Shown here one piece after another: positions 37,455 to 46,486 of a stretch of DNA of 64,000 nt; the first letter of the stretch is position 1; each line of letters starts with the position of its first letter. Source of the DNA: Roseiconus nitratireducens. GTDB taxonomy: Bacteria > Planctomycetota > Planctomycetia > Pirellulales > Pirellulaceae. The DNA is taken from contig NZ_VWOX01000013.1 in the NCBI RefSeq assembly GCF_008629675.1, forward strand, positions 124,001-188,000, given 5' to 3'. Below the pieces are notes generated by a model, which was not told the origin of the DNA, ran no database searches, and was given only the letters and a program-made list of their open reading frames with translations. Position numbers and translations under genes: made by a program.

Positions 37455-37539
37455 GGCCACCGTCTGGTGACGGTGACGACGTTGATCTCGTCTCCGGGAT
37501 CCCGGCCGGGGGCCTGCAAGCTGGCACCGTCGGAGCGAA

Positions 37540-37567
37540 AAATCCGTCGGGGAGGGTTTCCCCGACG
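37540..37567 (-). terminator. Terminator-like hairpin without an obvious upstream gene
   Basis: Perfect 8-bp stem CGTCGGGG / CCCCGACG with a 7-base loop (37545-37567). On the minus strand it is followed by GATTTTT. No minus-strand gene lies directly upstream (37568-37775), so it either ends an unseen RNA or is a structure in the leader of the plus-strand gene. Confidence 0.45.
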
Positions 37568-37775
37568 CCCCAAACCACCAATCATTAGTTGGATTGCCTC
37601 GCTGCCGGTCGATCGGTCACACTATTCATGCAGCCGGTCGTGTTTCTGCAGCCCGTTGACGGCAGCCAGTCGCCCGGTGAACCTTCGTCAAAGTTGCGGC
37701 GAAGATTTTTCAGACGGCTTGCCGTGTTGCCCGCCCACAAACCTGCCTCCACTCCTTTCCTTGGGATCCTTTGCC

Positions 37776-38180
37776 ATGCGATCAATCGCTTACGGAATCG
37801 CCATTTTGGCGGCCGCAGGAATCATGTTCTTCATTGCCATGAACCCCGCTGAGCCACCGGCCGACGCGTCCGGTCCCGAGACATCGCCGGCGTCCGTTGC
37901 GACGATTGAGAAGCAGGTGCCGTCGGATGCCGAAACGCAGTCGGCGTCGGTCACGCTGAACGTGCCCGAAATGCACTGTCCGTTCGCGTGCTACCCGAGC
38001 GTCAAAGAGAACTTGGAAAAGCGGGACGATGTCATCGAAGTGGCGTTGGCCCCGCAAAAAGAAGAAGGGGTGATTGATAACCCGCAGGTCATCGTGACCT
38101 ACAAACAGGGCTTCAGTACCGATGCCGCCATCGCGACGTTGGAATCGGCCGGATTCGGTGGTTCCACGGTCGTCCAGTGA
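37776..38180 (+). CDS. Membrane-anchored heavy-metal-associated (HMA/MerP-like) domain protein
   Basis: A 134-residue protein. One N-terminal hydrophobic segment (IAYGIAILAAAGIMFFIAMN) acts as signal or anchor and is followed by a Ser/Pro/Ala linker. The C-terminal 75 residues form an HMA-like domain: SASVTLNVPEMHCPFACYPS, then VKENLEKRDDVIEVAL, and DAAIATLESAGFGGSTVV. The usual metal motif is MxCxxC. Here it is MHCPFAC, with three residues between the cysteines, so metal geometry may differ. Probably a periplasmic metal carrier or sensor. It is followed 45 bp later by the CbiX-type gene. Confidence 0.8.
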   Translation: MRSIAYGIAILAAAGIMFFIAMNPAEPPADASGPETSPASVATIEKQVPSDAETQSASVTLNVPEMHCPFACYPSVKENLEKRDDVIEVALAPQKEEGVIDNPQVIVTYKQGFSTDAAIATLESAGFGGSTVVQ

Positions 38181-38225
38181 GCCGGCCAGAAAGCGGCGAC
38201 AGTAAGACCTGAACCGGACCTTCGC

Positions 38226-39002
38226 GTGTCGACAGAACCTGACGCCCTGTTGTTGATCGGACACGGGACACGGGACGAAACGGGAACGGAGGAGTTTCTC
38301 GCCCTGGCCGATGTGCTGGCGCGGCGCGTTGCGCCGCTGCCCGTCGCGCCGGCGTTGCTGGAGTTTCAGAAGCCGACGATCCGGGAAGCTTGGGATTCAC
38401 TGGTTCAATGCGGGGCGACGCACATCCGTGTTGCACCCTTGCTGCTGTTTGCCGCCGGTCACGCCCGCCAAGACATCCCGGCCGAGATTTCGGCGTGTGC
38501 GGAGCGAACGCCGGGCGTGATCCACAGCCAGTCGGAGCCGCTTTCGCGTGCCCCGTCAATCGTGGACCTGTTGGTGGAGAGAATCACGCACACCGCATCC
38601 GACCTGTCGGTCGACCGGCGCGAATCGGTGACATTGGTGATGGTGGGACGCGGCAGCCACGATCCCTGTGCCGGTTCCGACATGCGCGTGCTTGGCGAAG
38701 TCACTGCCCGTCGCGCGGGTTTCTCCAACCATGCGGTCGCGTTCTACGCCATGGCGGAACCGCGTTTGCCGAAGGTGCTTGATCAAGTGGCCAGCGACAG
38801 TCGGACGCAAACCGTGCTCGTGCAGCCTCATTTGCTTTTTCACGGCCGGTTGTACGATGCCATCGCCGGCCAAGTGAGGGAGGCGGCCGATCGGCATCCG
38901 GACGTCCGGTTCGGAATGGGCGGCTACTTGGGAGCGACCGAGGAAGTTGCCGAAGCGGTTCGCCGCCGGGCATTTTCCCCCGCCATGGCCGAGTCGTCCT
39001 GA
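38226..39002 (+). CDS. cbiX: CbiX/SirB-type sirohydrochlorin chelatase
   Basis: A 258-residue protein starting at GTG 38226. It is a duplicated chelatase: half one has LLLIGHGTRDETGTEEFL with FQKPTIREAW, and half two has LVMVGRGSHDPCAGSDM with HLLFHGRLYDAI. This two-domain form inserts cobalt or iron into sirohydrochlorin for cobalamin or sirohaem synthesis. The first His (GHGT) and the HLLFHG histidine are the likely metal ligands. No other tetrapyrrole gene is nearby, but a metal-binding protein gene precedes it. Confidence 0.88.
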   Translation: MSTEPDALLLIGHGTRDETGTEEFLALADVLARRVAPLPVAPALLEFQKPTIREAWDSLVQCGATHIRVAPLLLFAAGHARQDIPAEISACAERTPGVIHSQSEPLSRAPSIVDLLVERITHTASDLSVDRRESVTLVMVGRGSHDPCAGSDMRVLGEVTARRAGFSNHAVAFYAMAEPRLPKVLDQVASDSRTQTVLVQPHLLFHGRLYDAIAGQVREAADRHPDVRFGMGGYLGATEEVAEAVRRRAFSPAMAESS

Positions 39003-39237
39003 GCGTCGCCCAACGGCGGGAGCGGTGGCGGGGGCGGGCCTGAGCCTGTTCCAACCGCTTGCCTCACTCGCGAAAACTCCGTTCCGCGTTTATGATTTGC
39101 GGCCCATGTTGCGCCCCCAACGCGGTGTTCGCCCCTGGTCGGAGCGGACCCGGTGACCGATTGACCGATCGACTGATTGGCCGGGGGGCAAGACCCGCAT
39201 GGCGCCTCTTGTTCGTTTCCCTTTCGTTGTACCTGAC

Positions 39238-40497
39238 ATGTCTACCGTGACCGAAGCTCAAACCAAAGACCCGTACTTCCAGACGCTGTTCGCCGAGCGG
39301 ATCGGTGGCGCGAACTACGGAAAAAGCACCGAGATCTACAAGTTTGAAAAGATCAAGCGGGCCAAGCGTCGGGCATTGCAGTCGCATCCCGATCGTCAAT
39401 TGCTGGATTTCGGCATCGGTGAAAACGATTCGATGGCGGACGAATCGGTACGCCGCGTCATGCAGCAAGAGATCAACCAGCCGGAGAACCGTGGCTACGC
39501 CGACAACGGCGTGAAGGAATACAAGGACGCCGCCGCCAGGTTCATGAAGCGACGCTTCGGTGTGTCCCTGGATCCGGATACGCAAATCAATCACTGCATC
39601 GGCAGCAAGCCGGCCTACGCGATGCTGCCGGCATGTTTCATCAACCCGGGTGACGTGACGATGATGACGGTCCCCGGGTATCCGGTTGCCGGCACGCACA
39701 CCCGTTACTACGGCGGTGAAGTGTTTCGCTTGCCGTTGCTGGCAGAGAATGATTTTCTGCCCGATTTGGACAGCGTGCCCGATGACATTTACCGGCGTAC
39801 AAAGATGCTGGTACTGAACTATCCGAACTCGCCGACCGGACGTTTGGCAACGCCGGAGTTCTTTGCCAAGGCGATCGCGCTGGCGAAGGAGAAAGAGTTC
39901 ATCATCGTGCACGACGCCGCGCACATCCTGCTGACCTTTGACGGTCCGCCCACCAGCTTCCTGCAAGTGCCCGGAGCGATGGACGTCGGCGTGGAAGTCC
40001 ATTCGATGAGCAAAGGTTACGACATGATCGGTTGGCGGATGGGATTCGTTGCCGGTCATGAGCGAATCGTCTCGGCGTTCGCTGACGTCAAGGACAACAG
40101 CGACAGTGGACAATTCATCGCGACGCAAAAGGCGGCGGCCGCGGCACTCGATGACGACTCGATCCCCGAGCGCATCAATGCCAAGTACAAGCGTCGGATG
40201 GAGAAGCTGGTTGGTGTGTTGACCGAATGTGGCTTTGATTGCCAGATGCCGGGCGGAACGTATTTTCTGTACACGCCCGCGCCGACCGGGACCGAATCGG
40301 GCGAGAAGTTTGACAAAGCCGAGGACGCGACTCGTTTTTTGATCGAAGAACTGGGTGTGGTGACCGTCCCGTGGGATGACGCCGGCTCGTATCTTCGCTT
40401 CAGCGTCACCTACGTCGCGGAAACCGAGGCGGACGAAGACGCGTTGATGGCGGAAACGAAGAAGCGTCTGAGTGAAGCCAGGTTCGTGACCGCCTGA
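39238..40497 (+). CDS. dapL: LL-diaminopimelate aminotransferase
   Basis: A 419-residue fold-type I PLP aminotransferase. ATG 39238 (MSTVTEAQTKDPYFQTLFAE) is chosen over an upstream in-frame ATG. Typical DapL features are ERIGGANYGKSTEIYKFEKI, LLDFGIGENDSMADESV, YPNSPTGRLATPEFF and the PLP-binding lysine in HSMSKGYDMIGWRMGF. DapL converts tetrahydrodipicolinate directly to LL-diaminopimelate for lysine, and for peptidoglycan where present. Planctomycetes are known to use DapL. It is followed by a repeat cluster. Confidence 0.9.
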   Translation: MSTVTEAQTKDPYFQTLFAERIGGANYGKSTEIYKFEKIKRAKRRALQSHPDRQLLDFGIGENDSMADESVRRVMQQEINQPENRGYADNGVKEYKDAAARFMKRRFGVSLDPDTQINHCIGSKPAYAMLPACFINPGDVTMMTVPGYPVAGTHTRYYGGEVFRLPLLAENDFLPDLDSVPDDIYRRTKMLVLNYPNSPTGRLATPEFFAKAIALAKEKEFIIVHDAAHILLTFDGPPTSFLQVPGAMDVGVEVHSMSKGYDMIGWRMGFVAGHERIVSAFADVKDNSDSGQFIATQKAAAAALDDDSIPERINAKYKRRMEKLVGVLTECGFDCQMPGGTYFLYTPAPTGTESGEKFDKAEDATRFLIEELGVVTVPWDDAGSYLRFSVTYVAETEADEDALMAETKKRLSEARFVTA

Positions 40498-40539
40498 GCC
40501 CCTGTGCCAAGGCTCCGGGCTGCAGAATCGTTGGGCGGC

Positions 40540-40793
40540 TGGCGGAGCCAGCTTGCCGTGCGTTCCCGGGCGGGAGCCCGGGAACGAGAGTTGTGTTGAG
40601 CAACGCGCCCCCCTGGTTCCAAGGCTCCCGCCTTGGAACCGGCTGTCTGGCAGGCTCCGCCTGCCGCGTTTGAGAGCCAGCTATGCCGTGCGTTCCCGGG
40701 CGGTAGCTCGGGAACGAGAGTCACGGAGCAACCGCCCCCCTGGTTCCAAGGCTCCGGCCTTGGAACCGGCTGTCTGGTAGGCTCCGCCTGCCG
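40540..40793. repeat. Repeat cluster 3' of lnt: two paired-palindrome units
   Basis: Each unit is about 125-130 bp. Order: a GGCTGGCGGAGCCAGC element, palindrome type A (arms GTTCCCGGGC/GCCCGGGAAC; 40562-40585, and 40692-40715 imperfect), a spacer rich in C, palindrome type B (arms GGTTCCAAGGC/GCCTTGGAACC; 40615-40640 and 40742-40767), then CAGGCTCCGCCTG. The cluster fills the gap between the convergent dapL and lnt genes. No coding function is seen. Confidence 0.88.
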
Positions 40794-40816
40794 CGTCCGA
40801 GAACAATCACAACCCG

Positions 40817-42532
40817 TCAGGTCCTGGCCGACTTCCTCCGCCGGTAAAGCAACGGGCCGACAAACAGCACCGCGCAAAATCTGGCGGGCCAGTCGCCAAG
40901 AACCATCACCAGGCTGGTCCGACGGTCCAGACGGGGCGATGCGATCACCGACCCCGCGGCGCCTTGGGGTAACGCCTCGATCACCCTGCCGCAACTGTCG
41001 ATCCAAGCCGTGGGGCCGTTGTTGGCAGCCGACAAGATGGGGCGGCGGCAAGCAACCGCCACCAACTGCGCGCAACGTTGATGGTGCGTGATGATGCTGG
41101 AGTCATCGAACCAGCCGTCGTTGGTGACCGTCACGATCGCATCGGGGATCGAAGTCGTCGCGCCCAGGCGGCGGAGGTGATTGATTGCAACTCGCTCCAC
41201 GGCCGTTTCGATGCAGATGTTGGGCGACACCTTCAAGTTGCCGATGTCGAATGCTTGCGGGCCGGGGCCGGGGGTCACTCCCAGTCCGTCTGGCACCCAG
41301 TTGCGAACCAAAGGCAGATGGGGAATCAACGGGACATACTCGCCGAACATCACCAAGTGCGTCTTCCCGTACCACTGTTGCACCTCGCCCCGCTTGCCGA
41401 TGTGCACGATCCCGCTGTAAACGCGGGGTGCATCGGAATAGTCGACGACGCCACAGCCGACCACCAAATCGGGCGCCGGAAGTGGCGGGTCGGCGGGACG
41501 GGATGGTTGCAACATCGCCTGCACCGCCGCGGCACGTTGTCGAAAGGCGTCACGTCGTTCCTGCACCAGCGCTTCAAACTCTTGTGGTCGCAGCCCCTGC
41601 TGCCTTGCGAGTTCCGCGTTTTTGCCGCCGATCATCCACGGCAGCGTGCCGGTAAACATCGATTCGGGCCAGACCACCGCGTCGATCGATACGTCACTGT
41701 TGCGGACGGCTTCAATGGATTGCCGTGTGTAGGCGTCAAAAAGCTCAAGCTCCCGGGACGGATCCTGGCCGTATTCGACCCGTTCATTGCGACCAATCAA
41801 AGCCAAGGTGGTGGTGGACGGATCCGTCGGCTGCTGCAGCCGGAAGCGACCATAAAGCAGGGTTGCCGATAACAGGATCGCGGCGACGGTCACCGAAAGG
41901 ACCGGATGAGGCATCGGATGCGGCAGAGGTTCCGCCGATGAACTCCTCCGGCGGGACATCACCGCTTGCCAAGCCGTCAACAAGGCGACGTTGCACGCGA
42001 CCAACACAAAGGAAACCGCGTAGCTTCCGCCTAGGTCGGCAATCTGAATCATGATCGGGACATCTGCCATCGTGTGCCCCAGCATCACGGCCGAGATTCC
42101 CGTCAACAGGTAGTTCCGCAGGCACTCCATGCCAACCCACAGGATCGGTGCGGCAACAATCATCGGAATGCCCTGACGCAATATCCGGCCCAGGGCGACC
42201 ACGAACAGCACGGGGTAGACTGCCAGGTAGCCGGCCAAAGCCAGCCAGCACAAGTACATCGCCGGGTGCGCGTGACGCAAACCTTGAAGGGTGAGCGCCC
42301 AGTAGGCGGCCACCGTGGCGTACAGCACCAGCATCTGTTTCCGGTGAGGCGCCGGTTCGGTCGAGGCGAGCAAGATGGGAATCGCGGCGATGAACGCGAT
42401 CGGCCACCAACCCAACGGCGGTTGGCTCAGCCAGGGAAGCAGTGCCGCCAAAATCGCGATGCACCACCAGCGTCGTCCCACGATGCGGGACGCTTGTTGC
42501 GGAGGTTCGGGTTGGGGGGCTGTGCTGGCCAT
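40817..42532 (-). CDS. lnt: Apolipoprotein N-acyltransferase
   Basis: A 571-residue membrane enzyme that adds the third acyl chain to lipoproteins. ATG 42532 is chosen; the frame stays open upstream only because it reads through repeats. About six hydrophobic segments (for example WWCIAILAALLPWLSQPPLG) precede a nitrilase-fold domain. Catalytic residues are visible: Glu in VVWPESMFTG, Lys in YGKTHLVMFGEYVP and Cys in SPNICIETAV. It fits the Lol, BamD and LptE genes of this window as part of lipoprotein maturation. Repeat clusters lie on both sides. Confidence 0.93.
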   Translation of the reverse strand: MASTAPQPEPPQQASRIVGRRWWCIAILAALLPWLSQPPLGWWPIAFIAAIPILLASTEPAPHRKQMLVLYATVAAYWALTLQGLRHAHPAMYLCWLALAGYLAVYPVLFVVALGRILRQGIPMIVAAPILWVGMECLRNYLLTGISAVMLGHTMADVPIMIQIADLGGSYAVSFVLVACNVALLTAWQAVMSRRRSSSAEPLPHPMPHPVLSVTVAAILLSATLLYGRFRLQQPTDPSTTTLALIGRNERVEYGQDPSRELELFDAYTRQSIEAVRNSDVSIDAVVWPESMFTGTLPWMIGGKNAELARQQGLRPQEFEALVQERRDAFRQRAAAVQAMLQPSRPADPPLPAPDLVVGCGVVDYSDAPRVYSGIVHIGKRGEVQQWYGKTHLVMFGEYVPLIPHLPLVRNWVPDGLGVTPGPGPQAFDIGNLKVSPNICIETAVERVAINHLRRLGATTSIPDAIVTVTNDGWFDDSSIITHHQRCAQLVAVACRRPILSAANNGPTAWIDSCGRVIEALPQGAAGSVIASPRLDRRTSLVMVLGDWPARFCAVLFVGPLLYRRRKSART

Positions 42533-42606
42533 GGGCCCAATCCTAGCGAATCGGCTCGTTGCAGCGGTATCGGAGTTTTGGAGCGTTGACGGGTGCGGTG
42601 CCGGGG

Positions 42607-42955
42607 GCTGGCGGAGCCAGCTTTCAGTGCGTTCCCGGGCGGGAGCCCGGGAACGAGAGATGTGTTGAGCAACTCGCCCCCTCCTGGTTCCAAGACTCCC
42701 GCCTTGGAACCGGCTGTCTTGCAGGCTCCGCCTGTTGGGCTGGCGGAGCCAGCGTGCAGTGCGTTGCCGGGCGGGAGCCCGGGAACGAGAGATGTGTTGA
42801 GCAACGCGCCCCCCCCTGGTTCCAAGGCTCCCGCCTTGGAACCGGCTGTCTTGCAGGCTCCGCCTGCCGCGTTTGAGACGCGAGTCGTCGAGACCTGGAG
42901 GGGGCTGGCGGAGCCAGCCTGCCGTGCGTTCCCGGGCGGGAGCCCGGGAACGAGT
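42607..42955. repeat. Repeat cluster 5' of lnt: two full units and one half unit
   Basis: Same design as the cluster after lnt. Type A palindromes are at 42631-42654, 42763-42786 (one mismatch) and 42928-42951. Type B palindromes are at 42686-42711 and 42818-42843. Each unit opens with GGCTGGCGGAGCCAGC and closes with CAGGCTCCGCCTG. It occupies most of the 496 bp between the lnt start and the kinase start, so it must lie in or near both promoters. Confidence 0.9.
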
Positions 42956-43028
42956 GGGTGCAGAGTTGGACGCCGGCTCGCTAGAATGAACGCTCCCGCA
43001 GCCTCCTCTTCCTTTTTGCCGTTGCCAC

Positions 43029-44894
43029 ATGAAGCCTCCTGAATTCCTCGGCCCGTACCGGATCGGCGAAACCCTCGGTCGTGGCGGCATGGGGACCGTG
43101 TACCAGGCCCGACATGAAAAATCGGGCGAACAGGTGGCCGTCAAGCTGATCGCCACCCAGGTCTCCGACGAAATGCGGTTCCGACGCCGTTTTCACGCGG
43201 AGATCGAAACACTCAAACGGCTCAAGCATCCCAACATTGTGCGGCTGATCGGCTACGGCGAAGAGCAGGGGATGCTGTTCTACTCGATGGAATTCGTCGA
43301 CGGTGAAACCGTTCAGGACATGATCCGGAGAGACAAACGGATCCCTTGGAAGCAGTCGTTGGATATCGCGATCCAGGTCTGTGGGGCGCTGAAGCACGCG
43401 CACGACTTTGGCGTGATTCATCGAGATTTGAAACCGGCCAACCTGATCGTCCAAAAGGACGGGACGGTGAAGCTGGTCGACTTTGGAATCTCCAAGATTT
43501 TCGGCCATGACCAGACCGCCCTGGGATCGGTGATGGGCACGGCCGACTACATGGCGCCGGAGCAGGCCGGGGACGGGGGAATCACGCCGCGGACGGATTT
43601 GTACGCGCTCGGTTGTGTCCTCTACGCGATGCTCGCCGGACGTCCGCCCTTCCGCGGCAAGAGCGTCACGGAAGTCATTTCGGCGCTGAAGTTCAAGGAG
43701 GCGGTTCCGCTGGACATGGTGGATCCGGATTTGCCGGAAGACATCGTTCAGATTGTGGACGAGTTGTTGGCCAAATCACCGGACCAGCGGCCGCCAACGG
43801 CGCTGGCCGTGATGAACCGGCTCAAAGCGATGCGTGGCGGACTGGACCGAATGCAGACGTTGCAGGAGGGATCCGGTGGCGCGGGCGGGGCCAGTCACGA
43901 CACGGCATTCGTGTCACCGGCGGAACAGGCAGACGATGAATCCCGCGGCGGCCGGCAGCCCTATGGCGACACCCTGGAGAGCATGCCGCAGCCGGGACAC
44001 GAAGCCACCGACATCTCCCAGATCAATCCGTCCGCGGGAACGATCAAGACCGAAGGGCGCGGCGGCGATCGGGTCACCGCAGTTGGGACGGCCGCCACCG
44101 AGCATCGCAGGCCCCGTGAGACGGGACCGAGAATGGCGGAGCCGATCGGACAGACTCACTTTCAGACGGTCACGGAGGGCGACGTTCGCGAAGGCCATTT
44201 TGCCTCGTCGTCCGAGCAGAGTGAAAGCGACACGATGCGTGCCTTGTCGATCGTCGCGATCACGGTCGCGTTGCTTGCGGGCATCATCTTTTTGGCCGTT
44301 TCGCTGCGCGGCCCCGATGCCGACGAATTGCTGGCCCGCATCGACCAACGCGACCGGCAGAGCGAGTCCTACGAGTTCGAGAATGACCTGGAATCCTTTT
44401 TGAAACTGTTCCCCGATCACCCTCGGGCCGAAGAAATGCGGCGGTTGCAAACCGAACAGCGGGTCGAAAGTGTCATTCGTCGATTGAAATTGAAAGACAA
44501 ACTTCGGATGGACGAGAGCCCGCTGTATGAGCAGGCGTTCCTGGAGGCGATGTCTTTACGGCAAAGCGACCCACAGCAGTCCGTCGAGAAACTTCGGCAT
44601 TGGATCAACGTCTTTCATGACCCCTCCATTGCCGCCGACGATGAACGCACCGAATTGACCGAGTTGGCGCAATTCGAAGCGGAGCGTTTGGATCAACTTG
44701 CGGCGACCGCACCGGGTGGTGGCCGAGATGCTCGCGTGGCGGAATTGATGCAACGCATCGACGACGCCCAAAGTTTGCCGGAACCGAAACAACGCAAACT
44801 GCTCGAAAGCATCATCACGCTGTACGAAGACCAGCCCTGGGCCGAGGACGCACTGCAGCGTGCGCGGGAACAATTGGAGCAACTCGGATCCTGA
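43029..44894 (+). CDS. Transmembrane Ser/Thr protein kinase
   Basis: A 621-residue PknB-type kinase. The kinase domain is at about 8-275: YRIGETLGRGGMGTVYQARH, ATP-binding Lys in VAVKLIA, catalytic loop HRDLKPANLIV, DFG in VDFGISKIFG and the end GTADYMAPEQAGDG. A low-complexity linker follows. One transmembrane helix lies at about 403-427 (LSIVAITVALLAGIIFLAVS). An outer domain of about 190 residues follows, helical and charged (LLARIDQRDRQSESYEFEND), possibly coiled. Unlike the kinase at 7-8.7 kb, it has a single span and no sigma factor partner. Confidence 0.93.
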   Translation: MKPPEFLGPYRIGETLGRGGMGTVYQARHEKSGEQVAVKLIATQVSDEMRFRRRFHAEIETLKRLKHPNIVRLIGYGEEQGMLFYSMEFVDGETVQDMIRRDKRIPWKQSLDIAIQVCGALKHAHDFGVIHRDLKPANLIVQKDGTVKLVDFGISKIFGHDQTALGSVMGTADYMAPEQAGDGGITPRTDLYALGCVLYAMLAGRPPFRGKSVTEVISALKFKEAVPLDMVDPDLPEDIVQIVDELLAKSPDQRPPTALAVMNRLKAMRGGLDRMQTLQEGSGGAGGASHDTAFVSPAEQADDESRGGRQPYGDTLESMPQPGHEATDISQINPSAGTIKTEGRGGDRVTAVGTAATEHRRPRETGPRMAEPIGQTHFQTVTEGDVREGHFASSSEQSESDTMRALSIVAITVALLAGIIFLAVSLRGPDADELLARIDQRDRQSESYEFENDLESFLKLFPDHPRAEEMRRLQTEQRVESVIRRLKLKDKLRMDESPLYEQAFLEAMSLRQSDPQQSVEKLRHWINVFHDPSIAADDERTELTELAQFEAERLDQLAATAPGGGRDARVAELMQRIDDAQSLPEPKQRKLLESIITLYEDQPWAEDALQRAREQLEQLGS

Positions 44895-44990
44895 ACCGTC
44901 TCCGCGGGACGTGTCGCTACAAACGAAACCCCACCGTGCGAGTCTGTTCCCGCGTTGCGAGTCTGTCCCTGCAAGGCGGTCCAGCGGGAA

Positions 44991-46439
44991 TCAGTCCAGT
45001 GACAGCTCGCCCGCCCGGCCGGACGCCCACTGCCGCAGTCCTTCCAATCGCTGTTTTCCGCGTGCGTAGTACGTCTCGTCCAGCGTGGCGAGGTGTCGCT
45101 CGGCTTGTTCGCGGTAGCGGGCCATTGCCTTCTCGGTCATCGCGATGCCGAAGTCTCGGGCAAACGCAGTGGCCAATTGTTCTCCGATTTCCTGGTGACC
45201 GTTCACCGTCGGATGCACGTGATCGACGAATTGAGACGGATCGGCCAAACCGTCGGGTAACGGGCGGCCGGCCGCATCACTGCGGTCAAACAGATGATCG
45301 CAGCGAATCAGCGTCAGGCCCGGCTGGTCGCCGAGTTGCTCGACCTGCTGCAAAATCGGTGTCGTCGCACGCAGGGGACAAACGTCATCGTCACGAGCGG
45401 CGATCAGGTGTTCGGCGGCCAGGCTGGAATTGCCACGGTCCCAGTGCAGCTTCCCGGCGATGTAGTGGGCCCCGGCGTGGTGAGGATCAATCGCCAAGCA
45501 TTCTTTGCAGGCGGCCAGTCGTGCAGCGTCGGTCGATTCGCCGTCACAAGCGCGGCTCCAGGCCTGGTCGAAGCGTTGCCGGTCGATTTCGCCCGGCGGC
45601 AAGGATTGGATTTTGATCGGCGGCGTGTTGACGCAGTCGCTGGTCGGAACGCACAGGTACAACGGCACGCCCGCAGCCTGACAGGCTTGAACCATGCGGC
45701 GCAGATTGATCGCAAAGTGTTCCACGACGGCCCGCCGCCAAGCTTCGTCTCGGACATAAAGTTCTAAACCCCCGGGCTGGTCCAAGCGAGTGGATACTTC
45801 CTGGGGAAGGTCTTCGGTGTCCGGTCGCCCACGCAGCGTCTGGCGGATCGCCGCAACCAGACGCAGCTGATTTCCCATCCGGCTGAACCATGAGGGGGGC
45901 TTTGAAAGCGTGGCGTAACTACGCTCCTCCAAGAACTCGTTGTGTCCGGTGTAGATCACAATCGCATCGGGTGCATGCTGCAGCACTTCGCCAAGGATGC
46001 GGGCGACGCGGTAACTGGCGTACGACACGCCCCCGCAATTGACGACTTCATAGTGATGATCGAGATCGGCGGTTTGCAAGCGGAGTTCCATCCACTTGGC
46101 AAACGCCGTTTCGGTCGCGTAGGGTCGGCCTTGGACCGTCGAGCCTCCCAGGACGAAAACCCGTCGTGTGTCGGCCGGCTTTTGGATGGGGAATGAAGCC
46201 GGTTGAAAAAAATTTCGCCTGGAATCGGGGATTTCCCAGCGTTTTCCGTCCGCGGAAGGTTCAAACAATGGCGTCAGACGGCTGCTATCCAGAATCGGAT
46301 CGTCGGCCAAATCCGAGGAGTCGACGGTCTGTGTCGCACGGAGGTACAGTTCACCGGCGACGAACGGAGAGATGGCCAGCAACACGGCGGCCAGTCGAAA
46401 CCATCGGGTCCGCTTTGGCGGCGGTGTCGTTCGTCTCAC
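44991..46439 (-). CDS. Membrane-anchored SGNH/GDSL hydrolase
   Basis: A 482-residue protein. GTG 46439 is chosen: AGGAG lies ten bases upstream, and longer frames would overlap aroK. An N-terminal anchor (FRLAAVLLAISPFVAGELYL) precedes an SGNH domain. The blocks are nucleophile Ser in VFVLGGSTVQGRPY, GHNEF, and the Asp-His pair in FVDHVHPTVNGH. A helical region at about 300-400 may hold TPR-like helices. Such enzymes act on acetyl or lipid esters in surface polymers. The divergent aroK start is only 47 bp away. Confidence 0.82.
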   Translation of the reverse strand: MRRTTPPPKRTRWFRLAAVLLAISPFVAGELYLRATQTVDSSDLADDPILDSSRLTPLFEPSADGKRWEIPDSRRNFFQPASFPIQKPADTRRVFVLGGSTVQGRPYATETAFAKWMELRLQTADLDHHYEVVNCGGVSYASYRVARILGEVLQHAPDAIVIYTGHNEFLEERSYATLSKPPSWFSRMGNQLRLVAAIRQTLRGRPDTEDLPQEVSTRLDQPGGLELYVRDEAWRRAVVEHFAINLRRMVQACQAAGVPLYLCVPTSDCVNTPPIKIQSLPPGEIDRQRFDQAWSRACDGESTDAARLAACKECLAIDPHHAGAHYIAGKLHWDRGNSSLAAEHLIAARDDDVCPLRATTPILQQVEQLGDQPGLTLIRCDHLFDRSDAAGRPLPDGLADPSQFVDHVHPTVNGHQEIGEQLATAFARDFGIAMTEKAMARYREQAERHLATLDETYYARGKQRLEGLRQWASGRAGELSLD

Positions 46440-46486
46440 GGCCGAAACACTCCTCAGGAAAACGCAATCGCGAACAACAACCTTCA

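Larger units (their letters stand above)
37353..37775. other. Divergent intergenic region, 423 bp
   Basis: This region lies between the divergent BBP7 and HMA-domain genes. It holds a 14-bp direct repeat (37425-37454) and a terminator-like hairpin (37540-37567). No gene is apparent. Confidence 0.5.

Noticed and set aside
36771..37775. Long in-frame extension upstream of the HMA-domain gene
   Set aside because: It is antisense to the BBP7 gene and has no protein character. ATG 37776 gives a proper anchor and domain.
40540..42955. CRISPR array
   Set aside because: Repeats are palindromic pairs with different flanks. There are no regular 30-40 bp unique spacers and no cas genes.
42533..43156. 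Possible 208-residue N-terminal extension of Lnt
   Set aside because: It reads through the palindromic repeat cluster (SRAPARERTA-type peptides repeat) and overlaps the divergent kinase start. ATG 42532 gives a normal Lnt.
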